Assembly: GCA_947653315.1 (NCBI GenBank)
Contig: CANTGP010000223.1
Location: 1-5,568, forward strand
Reading direction: 5' to 3'
Origin: an uncultured Lachnospiraceae bacterium
GTDB taxonomy: Bacteria > Bacillota > Clostridia > Lachnospirales > Lachnospiraceae
Length of the DNA stretch: 5,568 nt
Positions 1 to 5,550 of the stretch are shown piece by piece. The notes below the pieces were generated by a model. The model was not told the origin of the DNA and searched no databases. It saw only the letters and a list, made by a program, of their open reading frames with translations. The first letter of the stretch is position 1; each line of letters begins with the position of its first letter. Position numbers and translations under genes: made by a program.

Positions 1-76
1 AGAAGGCGCTTCCGTAGAGTTCGAAGTAGTAAATGGCGAAAAGGGACCCCAGGCTGTAAACGTAACAAAGTTATAA
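1..76 (+). CDS. Cold-shock protein, C-terminal end (partial)
   Basis: Only the last 24 codons are present, read from position 2 to a TAA stop at 74-76; the 5' part lies outside the window. The tail contains EFEVVNGEKGPQAVNVTKL, which fits the end of the CspA/CspB family (Firmicute members end in forms like FEIVEGNRGPQAANVTK). It corresponds to the last strands of the five-stranded OB-fold barrel. Family members are about 65-70 residue cytoplasmic single-stranded nucleic-acid-binding proteins that act as RNA chaperones in cold adaptation and growth transitions. The RNA-binding motifs RNP1 and RNP2 are not in the window, so activity cannot be judged. The gene is followed by a long untranslated stretch before the first good terminator at 251-286. 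Which of several csp paralogues this is cannot be told. Confidence 0.9.
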   Translation, partial: EGASVEFEVVNGEKGPQAVNVTKL

Positions 77-97
77 TCCGTAAAAAACGGTTATAAC
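70..97 (+). other. Hairpin overlapping the csp stop codon
   Basis: GTTATAA (70-76), a bulged T77 and CCGT (78-81) pair with ACGG (87-90) and TTATAAC (91-97) around an A5 loop. This gives an 11-bp stem that includes the TAA stop codon. No T run follows, so it is not a standard intrinsic terminator. It could shield the mRNA 3' end or be a processing site. The pairing is seen directly; any role is inference. Confidence 0.45.
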
Positions 98-123
98 CCA
101 TTAATCAGTATCAACATGTGCCT

Positions 124-156
124 TTTTATAATAATGTTATGCGTTCTATTATAAAA
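124..156. repeat. Perfect 10-bp AT-only inverted repeat
   Basis: TTTTATAATA (124-133) and TATTATAAAA (147-156) are exact reverse complements separated by 13 nt. Each arm contains TATAAT, a perfect sigma-A -10 hexamer, once per strand (127-132 on plus, 148-153 on minus). No good -35 hexamer lies 16-18 nt upstream on the plus strand. It may be a weak promoter, a protein-binding dyad, or chance in AT-rich DNA. Confidence 0.35.
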
Positions 157-217
157 TATTTACGGAATTGGTTTTCCGGTTATTTTGTTAATGGAGTTCC
201 ATCAGTATTTGTAATAT

Positions 218-241
218 GGTAACAGATTTGGTAACGGATTA
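218..241. repeat. Two tandem 12-bp units
   Basis: GGTAACAGATTT (218-229) is followed directly by GGTAACGGATTA (230-241), with 10 of 12 positions identical. The pair lies just upstream of the terminator hairpin at 251 in non-coding DNA. No function is evident; it may be a local duplication or a paired binding site. Confidence 0.4.
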
Positions 242-250
242 AGGAAAAGC

Positions 251-286
251 AAAGAACCTATCTTACATCGGATAGGTTCTTTTTTT
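251..286. terminator. Intrinsic terminator, probably bidirectional (csp side and hisA)
   Basis: AAAGAACCTATC (251-262) and GATAGGTTCTTT (271-282) form a perfect 12-bp stem with an 8-nt loop. On the plus strand a T run (280-286) completes a strong rho-independent terminator for transcripts from the csp side. Read on the minus strand, the stem starts 11 nt after the hisA stop and is followed by a weaker U-rich tail (TTTGCTTTTCC), so it can also end hisA. Strength is better in the plus direction. Confidence 0.9.
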
Positions 287-293
287 GCACTTT

Positions 294-1100
294 CTAAACC
301 CGTTCCCTTCGGATACCCGCCACAAAATCCAGCACATCCGCAAATCCCATACTGCCCCCGAACAGGTCCAGCGCGCTGCCGATGGTTACGTTGACCCTGT
401 CCTTTCCCAGCGTTTTTAACAGCTCCAAATCATGAAAATCATGGACTCCTCCGGCGTAAGTGACGGGCATTTTCCCCCACGCGCCAAGCAGGGCTGCGAC
501 GGGCCGCTCGATGCCTCCTGCCATGCCTTCCACATCCACGGCATGAATCAGGAACTCATCGCAGTAAGAAGACAGTTTGTCCAGTGTTTCTTCCTTTAAT
601 TCCACTTCCGTATAGTTCTGCCAGCGGTCGGTTACAATATAATAAGCATCCCCTTTTTTGCGGCAGCTTAAATCCAAAACAAGTTTGTCCTTCCCGATAC
701 GGGCAGCCAGCTCTTTTAAACGCTCATAACGGATTTTACCGCCCTGGAATACATAAGAGGTAACGATAACATGGCTCGCTCCCGCATCCAAATATTCCCC
801 TGCATTATCCGCACGGATGCCGCCGCCCACCTGCAATCCTCCCGGATATGCCCTTAAGGCGGACAACGCCTGCGCCCTGGTCGCTTCGTAATACCCGCTG
901 CCTTCGGGGTTTAACAGGATGATATGCCCGCCCCTGATTTTATATTTTTTATATAAAGAAGCATAAAAAGCAGCGTCCTGGACGGATACGAAATTTTCCT
1001 CCGCCATATCCGACGCATCCCGCAGGCTTCCGCCCACAATCTGCTTCACTTTTCCGTTATGGATATCGATGCATGGCCTAAATTCCATTTTTATGCACAT
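294..1100 (-). CDS. hisA: HisA of eukaryotic (His6) type: ProFAR isomerase
   Basis: Predicted 1-(5-phosphoribosyl)-5-[(5-phosphoribosylamino)methylideneamino]imidazole-4-carboxamide isomerase, the cytoplasmic Amadori-type isomerase giving PRFAR, the HisF/HisH substrate in histidine synthesis. The 268 residues fit a single TIM barrel. Visible marks are CIDIHNGKVKQIVGG (residues 10-24, Asp12 as likely catalytic Asp), VGGGIR (91-96, phosphate loop), LDLSCRKK (142-149, second catalytic Asp143), WQNYTEVEL (160-168), EFLIHAVDVEGMAGGIE (182-198), YAGGV (215-219) and GSALDLFGG (241-249). FLIHA.DVEG..GGI, DLSCRK and GS.LD.FGG are hallmarks of yeast His6 and its plant counterpart, and differ from ordinary bacterial HisA. 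No other his gene is adjacent. Start: ATG at 1100 has AGGA 5 nt upstream; ATG at 1088 (MEFRPCID) fits homologue N-termini better, but its AAGGA is 12 nt away. Stop is TAG. Confidence 0.93.
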   Translation of the reverse strand: MCIKMEFRPCIDIHNGKVKQIVGGSLRDASDMAEENFVSVQDAAFYASLYKKYKIRGGHIILLNPEGSGYYEATRAQALSALRAYPGGLQVGGGIRADNAGEYLDAGASHVIVTSYVFQGGKIRYERLKELAARIGKDKLVLDLSCRKKGDAYYIVTDRWQNYTEVELKEETLDKLSSYCDEFLIHAVDVEGMAGGIERPVAALLGAWGKMPVTYAGGVHDFHDLELLKTLGKDRVNVTIGSALDLFGGSMGFADVLDFVAGIRRERV

Positions 1101-1160
1101 TCCTTTCCTAAACGCTCTCCAAAGCGTATATTTTTTTTCATGCGGAACATACTACTAACA

Positions 1161-1188
1161 CAACATTCCAAAATGTTGCACTTAAAAT
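1161..1188 (+). promoter_or_regulatory. Dyad operator candidate and -10 box upstream of the lipoprotein gene
   Basis: CAACATT (1161-1167) and AATGTTG (1172-1178) form a perfect 7-bp inverted repeat with a CCAA centre, a size typical of a dimeric repressor site. TAAAAT (1183-1188) is a good -10 hexamer for the plus-strand lipoprotein gene and would give a start site near 1195 and a leader of about 28 nt. The -35 position then falls inside the dyad and matches consensus poorly, so an activator or occluding repressor could act there. The dyad also lies upstream of the divergent hisA and could serve both. No convincing hisA promoter was found. Regulator unknown. Confidence 0.45.
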
Positions 1189-1223
1189 GTATTTTTATCT
1201 TTTACAAAAACGGAGGGAAAATT

Positions 1224-1736
1224 ATGAAAAACAGCAAAAAACTGATATCAGTTTCTCTACTGGTCCTCATGCTTGGACTCGTCGCGGCATGCGGTAACAG
1301 GAATGCTGCCGACAACACCACCGACAACGGCTCCAACACAACCGGTACCGGCAGCACCAATGCGGGAACCACGGATACCGGCACAAACGGTAACGGCACA
1401 ACGGGCGGCAATACCACGGGAACCGGAAGCACGAACGGCACCACAAACGGAACCGCCACGGATTCCGGTACAAACGGTACGACAAACGATACCACAAACG
1501 GCACGGGAACCGGCATGGATAATGCCACGGACAACAACGGTTCCGACAGTAACGTAAACGATGCCACCGACGGCACGGTTGGAAACGGTAACGGCGCCGG
1601 AAATACGGACGGCAATTCCATCCTTGACGATGCCGGCAACGCGGTAGGCGATGCCGTGGACGATATCGCGGACGGCGTATCCGACGTAACGGATGACGTC
1701 ATCGGCGACGGAACCAATACCACTAACGGAAGGTAA
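1224..1736 (+). CDS. Small acidic Asn/Thr/Gly/Asp-rich lipoprotein, function unknown
   Basis: This is a 170-residue protein I do not recognise. The start is ATG 1224, preceded by GGAGGG (1212-1217) at 6 nt. A lipoprotein signal is clear: basic N-terminus (MKNSKK), hydrophobic core LISVSLLVLMLGL, and lipobox VAAC with Cys23, predicting Lgt lipidation, LspA cleavage and anchoring on the outer face of the membrane. The mature 148 residues have no Lys, Glu, Gln, His, Pro or aromatic residue, but 21 Asp and 2 Arg, so the charge is strongly negative. Residues 24 to about 127 are low-complexity with TNG-type repeats and are probably disordered. The last part (about 128-161, SILDDAGNAVGDAV onward) has small hydrophobics every 3-4 residues between Asp, suggesting an amphipathic acidic helix. 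It is divergent from hisA and ends in its own terminator. It could be a cell-wall spacer, a cation-binding surface protein or a stress lipoprotein; none is shown. Confidence 0.88.
   Translation: MKNSKKLISVSLLVLMLGLVAACGNRNAADNTTDNGSNTTGTGSTNAGTTDTGTNGNGTTGGNTTGTGSTNGTTNGTATDSGTNGTTNDTTNGTGTGMDNATDNNGSDSNVNDATDGTVGNGNGAGNTDGNSILDDAGNAVGDAVDDIADGVSDVTDDVIGDGTNTTNGR
1431..1505 (+). repeat. 12-bp coding repeats encoding TNGT units
   Basis: In-frame 12-bp units lie inside the lipoprotein gene: two adjacent copies at 1431-1454 (ACGAACGGCACC, ACAAACGGAACC) and three at 1470-1505 (ACAAACGGTACG, ACAAACGATACC, ACAAACGGCACG). They encode Thr-Asn-Gly/Asp-Thr. A related ACAAACGGTAAC is at 1383-1394. Units differ mostly at third codon positions, which suggests older duplications kept for the amino-acid pattern. 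Such tracts can expand or contract between strains by slippage or recombination. Confidence 0.7.
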
Positions 1737-1746
1737 CGGAAAACCG

Positions 1747-1779
1747 GAAAAAGCAGGGGCAAACATACCCTGCTTTTTC
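1747..1779. terminator. Bidirectional intrinsic terminator between lipoprotein gene and fbp
   Basis: GAAAAAGCAGGG (1747-1758) and CCCTGCTTTTTC (1768-1779) form a perfect 12-bp stem with a 9-nt loop. The GC core (GCAGGG/CCCTGC) is flanked by A5 and T5, so a T run follows the core on either strand. It lies 10 nt after the lipoprotein stop on plus and 11 nt after the fbp stop on minus. It therefore ends both converging transcripts, including the dapA-dapB-fbp message. Confidence 0.92.
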
Positions 1780-1790
1780 TTCATTTATCC

Positions 1791-3749
1791 CTACACGTCC
1801 CGCTCCACAAGAATCCCGTCACGGTATGCCTGCAGAAGTTCTTCCAACTGATGGATGCTCTCCCGCAGTTCCGCACCGATATCCGTATCCGCCACACTGA
1901 TGCGCGTGTTGCTGGTTTCCAGTATAACGGAGTCCGAAAAGATATCCGATTCCCGCCGGATTGCCGCTTCGGTGGATTCAAACGGCTCATGTGCCACCAG
2001 GCGCATCCCATGGGAATTTGCCACCAGCGTATAGCCCGCAATTCCCGTTTTTCCCTGGTATGCCTTGGAAAAACCGCCGTCTATGATAAGCAGCTTACCG
2101 CCGCACTTAATCGGCGACTCCCCTTTCTTTAATTCCACCGGGACATGTCCGTTGACAATATGGGAATGTTTGGTGCTCAATCCGAATTCCGTCAGTATTT
2201 TATTGATGATTTCCTCATTGTCCAGCAAGTGGTAATAACTGTTTTTGTGTTCGGTATGGGTTTCCTTCTCCTCCACAAGATAACGCTCAAAGGTCGCCAT
2301 TTTATTTTTCCCGAACACGGGGGAATTGGGTCCCGCCCAAATATACCATATGATATCCTGCCCTTTCTGCATTTCCGTAGGGTTGTTTTTGGAATAATAC
2401 CCTTTTCTGGCATAATGGTCCAGGACATCGTACAGCGCTTTTCCCCGGTAGGATTCCCCGTCTATGGTAAGGGTCTTAAAATTGCCTTCCTCATCCATGG
2501 GTACGCAGCCATGGTAAAGCAGATTGGAATTGTATACTTTGTACAGACCGCCCCTGGCAAACAGAAACCGTACATGGGACTGGAGTTTCTCGCATTTGGT
2601 AAACGCCTGCCTGAGCCGCTCCATGACCTGCTCCTCCTCCGGCGTCAGCGCATAAGGGTTTGCCGGGTCCACCGTCGGGAAATCCACGTCCTTCATTGTA
2701 TACGCCTTCCCGTCTATGGTAACGGTCTTCTTTTCATAATCAATCTTGTCCAAAAGAAGCCGGTCTTCCATTTGGAATTCCGGACGGCGCATAATCACGT
2801 TTCCTTCCAGTTTAAACTGGATAACGGCAATCGCTTTGTGCATCTTCATGTCAAGGCTTAAGTCCTTCGTATTATAATCCGTATTGTATTTGATGGAAAA
2901 AGCATCGCAGTTGATATCCGCATAAGTCTCCAGCGCAAACGTGGCGAGGGGAATCAGGTTGATGCCGTACCCTTCTTCCAGCGTATCCAAATTACCATAG
3001 CGTGCCGACATCCGTATGACATTGGCAATACAAGCCAAATGGCCCGATGCCGCCCCCATCCAAACGATATCATGGTTCCCCCACTGGATGTCCACCGAAT
3101 GGTAGTGGCTTAACGTATCCAGTATCACATGGGGACCGGGACCCCGGTCGAAGATATCCCCCACGATATGGAGATGGTCAATGACCATCCGCTGTACCAG
3201 ATAACTGAGCGCAATAATAAATTCCTGTGCCCGGTCTATCCGGATAATGGTGTGGATGATTTCGTTATAATAAGCCTCTTTGTCCTGGATTTCCGCTTTC
3301 TCCGTAATCAGTTCCTCAATAATATAGGCAAAATCCTTGGGAAGCGCCTTTCGCACTTTGGAACGGGTATATTTGGAAGCCACGCGCTTCGTAATCTGTA
3401 CCAGGCGGTGCAGGGTAATTTTATACCAGTCCTCGATATTGTCTTCCTCCTGCAACACCAGTTCCAGCTTCTCTTTCGGATAATAAATCAGCGTTGCCAG
3501 GCTCTTTTTGTCCTTACTGCTTAACGTATTGCCAAATTCCTCGTCAATCTTGCGTTTCACGGAACCGGAACCGTTTTTTAACACATGGTTAAACTGCTCG
3601 TATTCCCCATGGATATCCGTCAGGAAATGCTCGGTTCCTTTCGGCAGGTTCAGGATTGCCTGCAGATTAATGATTTCCGTGGATGCCGCCGCAATCGTCG
3701 GATACTGGTGCGCCAGACTGCGCAGGTATTTTAATTCCAACTCGTCCAT
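1791..3749 (-). CDS. fbp: Fructose-1,6-bisphosphatase, class III
   Basis: Hydrolyses fructose 1,6-bisphosphate to fructose 6-phosphate and phosphate, the irreversible gluconeogenic step in the cytoplasm. The 652 residues match the usual length (about 640-670) of the class III family of Bacillus and Clostridia, which is unrelated to the classical class I enzyme. It has a metallophosphatase core: DIHGEY (45-50), GDIFDRGPGPH (197-207), WGNHD (223-227) and NGHVPV (533-538), whose Asp, His and Asn residues should hold the metal pair. An inserted helical section lies between the first two motifs. DGGFSKAYQGKTGIAGYTL (557-575) and the tail SNTRISVADTDIG are also typical of the family. All metal-binding motifs are intact. 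The start has GGGAG 6 nt upstream. It begins 20 nt after the dapB stop, so it is likely the last gene of a dap operon; stop is TAG. In Bacillus the enzyme is controlled by metabolites such as phosphoenolpyruvate; here that is only inferred. Confidence 0.97.
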   Translation of the reverse strand: MDELELKYLRSLAHQYPTIAAASTEIINLQAILNLPKGTEHFLTDIHGEYEQFNHVLKNGSGSVKRKIDEEFGNTLSSKDKKSLATLIYYPKEKLELVLQEEDNIEDWYKITLHRLVQITKRVASKYTRSKVRKALPKDFAYIIEELITEKAEIQDKEAYYNEIIHTIIRIDRAQEFIIALSYLVQRMVIDHLHIVGDIFDRGPGPHVILDTLSHYHSVDIQWGNHDIVWMGAASGHLACIANVIRMSARYGNLDTLEEGYGINLIPLATFALETYADINCDAFSIKYNTDYNTKDLSLDMKMHKAIAVIQFKLEGNVIMRRPEFQMEDRLLLDKIDYEKKTVTIDGKAYTMKDVDFPTVDPANPYALTPEEEQVMERLRQAFTKCEKLQSHVRFLFARGGLYKVYNSNLLYHGCVPMDEEGNFKTLTIDGESYRGKALYDVLDHYARKGYYSKNNPTEMQKGQDIIWYIWAGPNSPVFGKNKMATFERYLVEEKETHTEHKNSYYHLLDNEEIINKILTEFGLSTKHSHIVNGHVPVELKKGESPIKCGGKLLIIDGGFSKAYQGKTGIAGYTLVANSHGMRLVAHEPFESTEAAIRRESDIFSDSVILETSNTRISVADTDIGAELRESIHQLEELLQAYRDGILVERDV

Positions 3750-3769
3750 CTTACTCTCCCGCCTTTCCC

Positions 3770-4525
3770 CTAGCCGATTACATCGCCCATGTCATACATG
3801 CCCGCCGGTTTTCCCGCAAGGAATTTTGCCGCCTGGATTGCGCCTTTTCCGAATACCGCCTTGGAATAAGCGGTATGGGAAAAAGTGACCACCTCGTCCG
3901 CACCCGCAAAAATGACGTCGTGATCGCCCACAATGGTACCGCCGCGCACCGCCGAAAGCCCGATTTCCTTCTTCGGGCGTTTCTGCCTGCGGCCGCTCCT
4001 GTCATATACGTACTCATATTCGTTCCTTAGCTCCTCATTGATGGAGTCGGCAAGCGCCAACGCCGTTCCGCTGGGCGCATCCACTTTTTGGTTATGGTGT
4101 TTCTCCACGATTTCGATGTCAAAGCCTGCCGGTGCCAAAACGCCTGCCGCTTCTTTTAACAGCTTTAACAGCATGTTAATGCCCAGGGACATATTCGCCG
4201 ACTTTAGGATGGCTGTTTTGGCGGAAGCTGCTTTCACTTTTTCCAACTGTTCTTCCGACAGCCCCGTGGTACAAAGCACACAGGGCAGCCCTTTTCCCGC
4301 ACAGTAATCCAAAAGTCCGTCCACGGCGGACGCATTGCTGAAATCAATCACCACATCCGCTTCCACCGTGCACAGCTCCATGCTTTTGAATACCGGATAT
4401 GCGTTCCTTCCGTCGTCAAAGGCATCCACCCCCGCCACGATTTCTATTTCTTCATCCGCCGCAGCCAGCCCGGTAATCGTCTGTCCCATTTTGCCGTTGC
4501 AGCCGTGCATAATCACTTTTGTCAT
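3770..4525 (-). CDS. dapB: 4-hydroxy-tetrahydrodipicolinate reductase
   Basis: NAD(P)H-dependent reduction of the DapA product to tetrahydrodipicolinate, second step of the DAP/lysine branch, in the cytoplasm. The 251 residues are normal for the family. It has an N-terminal Rossmann domain with HGCNGKMG (7-14, dinucleotide loop), DFSNAS (61-66) and CTTGLSEEQL (85-94). The C-terminal catalytic/tetramerisation domain has NMSLGINML (111-119), the signature EKHHNQKVDAPSGTA (141-155; His143/His144 and Lys147 in the active site, SGT binding the dicarboxylate) and GDHDV (200-204). The start is ATG 4525 (MTKVIMHG), with GAGGG 8 nt upstream. The frame stays open to an ATG at 4612, but that extension is encoded by the hairpin element and lacks family similarity. 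It is followed after 20 nt by fbp and preceded by dapA at a 140-bp distance. Confidence 0.97.
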   Translation of the reverse strand: MTKVIMHGCNGKMGQTITGLAAADEEIEIVAGVDAFDDGRNAYPVFKSMELCTVEADVVIDFSNASAVDGLLDYCAGKGLPCVLCTTGLSEEQLEKVKAASAKTAILKSANMSLGINMLLKLLKEAAGVLAPAGFDIEIVEKHHNQKVDAPSGTALALADSINEELRNEYEYVYDRSGRRQKRPKKEIGLSAVRGGTIVGDHDVIFAGADEVVTFSHTAYSKAVFGKGAIQAAKFLAGKPAGMYDMGDVIG

Positions 4526-4548
4526 TTTAACTTCCCTCTCTTTTGATT

Positions 4549-4642
4549 CCCGCGAACAACGAGCCAAGCAGCCGCACCCGTGCGGATATTTGGCGACTGC
4601 CGCGAGGGTCAATACCCCGTTGCTTGCAGCGGGGTTGTTGAC
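4549..4642 (+). repeat. Two-hairpin structured element between dapA and dapB
   Basis: About 94 bp of strongly self-complementary DNA. Hairpin A (4549-4608): CCCGCG pairs with CGC/GGG near 4601-4608, then GCCAA (4562-4566 region) with TTGGC (4590-4594), then CCGCA with TGCGG around a CCCG loop (4577-4580). Hairpin B (4608-4642): GTCAA/TTGAC outside, then ACCCCGTTG/CAGCGGGGT (4614-4622/4627-4635) closed by CTTG, i.e. a G(CUUG)C tetraloop. On the plus strand T4620-G4629 and T4613-G4637 become U-G wobble pairs; on the minus strand they are C-A mismatches, so the plus-strand RNA folds better. No T run follows on either strand, so it is not a simple terminator. It is probably a dispersed intergenic repeat (REP- or MITE-like) or an RNA element; only one copy is in view. 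The plus orientation is a preference from pairing, not proof. Confidence 0.55.
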
Positions 4643-4665
4643 TTGTATCCCCGGCTTCCGGCGCC

Positions 4666-5550
4666 CTACATCACGCCAAAATCCTTAAGCGCCTTTTCCA
4701 GTTTCGGCACGTTCGCTTCGTCCATTTCGGATAACGGCATCCGCAGTGTTCCTGCCCCCATCCCCATCAGGTTCAGCGCCTTTTTCACCGGAATCGGATT
4801 GACCTCGCAAAACAGGGCGCTGCATAAATCCAAAGCCTTTAACTGCAAAGCGCAGCTTCCCGTCACGTCACCGGCAAAAAACTTCGCGCAAATTTCATGG
4901 GTTTCCTTCGGCGCCACGTTGGAAAGCACGGAAATCACGCCCTTACCGCCCAAAGAAAGCAGCGGCACAATCTGATCGTCGTTACCGGAATAAAGGTCCA
5001 CTTTACCGTCCGCCAATGCCATTAATTTTGCAACCTGTGAAATATTGCCGCTTGCCTCTTTCACGCCCACGATATTCTCCACTTCCGTGCACAGCTTCAC
5101 CACGGTTTCCGGCAGGATATTGCATCCCGTCCTGCTTGGCACATTGTAAAGGATGGCGGGAATCCGTATGGAATCCGCAATGGTCTTAAAATGGTCATAA
5201 AGCCCTTTTTGGGTCGCTTTGTTATAATAAGGCGTTACCAAAAGGACAGCATCCGCCCCTGCCTTTTCCGCTTCTTTTGACAAATATACCGCCGTCTGCG
5301 TACAATTGGACCCGGTCCCTGCCACCACGGGAACACGTCCTGCCACTTTCTCCACACAATACTTAATCACGTCCAAATGTTCCTCATGGGTCAGTGTGGA
5401 AGCCTCCCCGGTAGTTCCGCATACGATAATCGCATCCGTCCCGTTCTTTATCTGGAATTCCACCAATTCCGCAAACTTCCCGTAATCCACATCCCCGTTT
5501 TCCTGAAAAGGTGTAACGATCGCCACACCCGCGCCCGTAAAAACAGCCAT
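4666..5550 (-). CDS. dapA: 4-hydroxy-tetrahydrodipicolinate synthase
   Basis: Condenses pyruvate with aspartate semialdehyde, the first committed step toward diaminopimelate and lysine, in the cytoplasm. The 294 residues equal the family norm for this single TIM barrel. It has GTTGE (45-49; Thr46/Thr47 correspond to E. coli Thr44/Thr45), TPYYN (106-110, Tyr109), LYNVPSRTG (134-142; Tyr135 and Arg140) and VGVKEASGN (161-169) with Schiff-base Lys164, so the active site is complete. Residues matching the E. coli lysine-inhibition site are partly kept: His55, His58, Asn82 and Tyr108 are present, but Glu84 is Thr86. A strong AGGAGG lies 8 nt before the ATG. It is the first gene of the cluster visible here; its promoter and any lysine riboswitch or T-box would lie beyond the right edge. 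Stop is TAG. Confidence 0.98.
   Translation of the reverse strand: MAVFTGAGVAIVTPFQENGDVDYGKFAELVEFQIKNGTDAIIVCGTTGEASTLTHEEHLDVIKYCVEKVAGRVPVVAGTGSNCTQTAVYLSKEAEKAGADAVLLVTPYYNKATQKGLYDHFKTIADSIRIPAILYNVPSRTGCNILPETVVKLCTEVENIVGVKEASGNISQVAKLMALADGKVDLYSGNDDQIVPLLSLGGKGVISVLSNVAPKETHEICAKFFAGDVTGSCALQLKALDLCSALFCEVNPIPVKKALNLMGMGAGTLRMPLSEMDEANVPKLEKALKDFGVM

Noticed and set aside
116..154. Tiny 12-codon hydrophobic frame after csp
   Set aside because: There is no Shine-Dalgarno sequence, and its end is simply the AT inverted repeat.
1112..1138. Hairpin ACGCT/AGCGT followed by T8 on the plus strand as a terminator
   Set aside because: The stem is only 5 bp and there is no plus-strand gene upstream for it to end; it lies in the hisA leader.
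1059..1223. Upstream extension of the lipoprotein frame overlapping hisA
   Set aside because: It would bury the signal peptide internally and runs through the AT-rich control region; ATG 1224 has GGAGGG at proper spacing.
1431..1505. CRISPR-like short repeats
   Set aside because: The 12-bp units are in frame, directly abutting and encode a peptide repeat; there are no spacers.
1202..1784. Minus-strand open frames opposite the lipoprotein gene
   Set aside because: They are mirror frames of a low-complexity gene, rich in Pro/Val or Arg/Trp/Cys, with no ribosome binding site.
2145..2861. Long plus-strand open frame inside fbp
   Set aside because: It is antisense to the conserved Fbp core and has no family features; the frame is open because of the codon bias of fbp.
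4526..4612. N-terminal extension of dapB to an ATG at 4612
   Set aside because: The added 29 residues are encoded by the hairpin element and a Shine-Dalgarno region, whereas ATG 4525 has a good binding site and begins with the family-typical MTKVIMHG.
4526..4665. Lysine riboswitch or T-box in the dapA-dapB gap
   Set aside because: The gap is too short, lacks a specifier or antiterminator arrangement and a terminator T run, and its pairing is better on the opposite strand.
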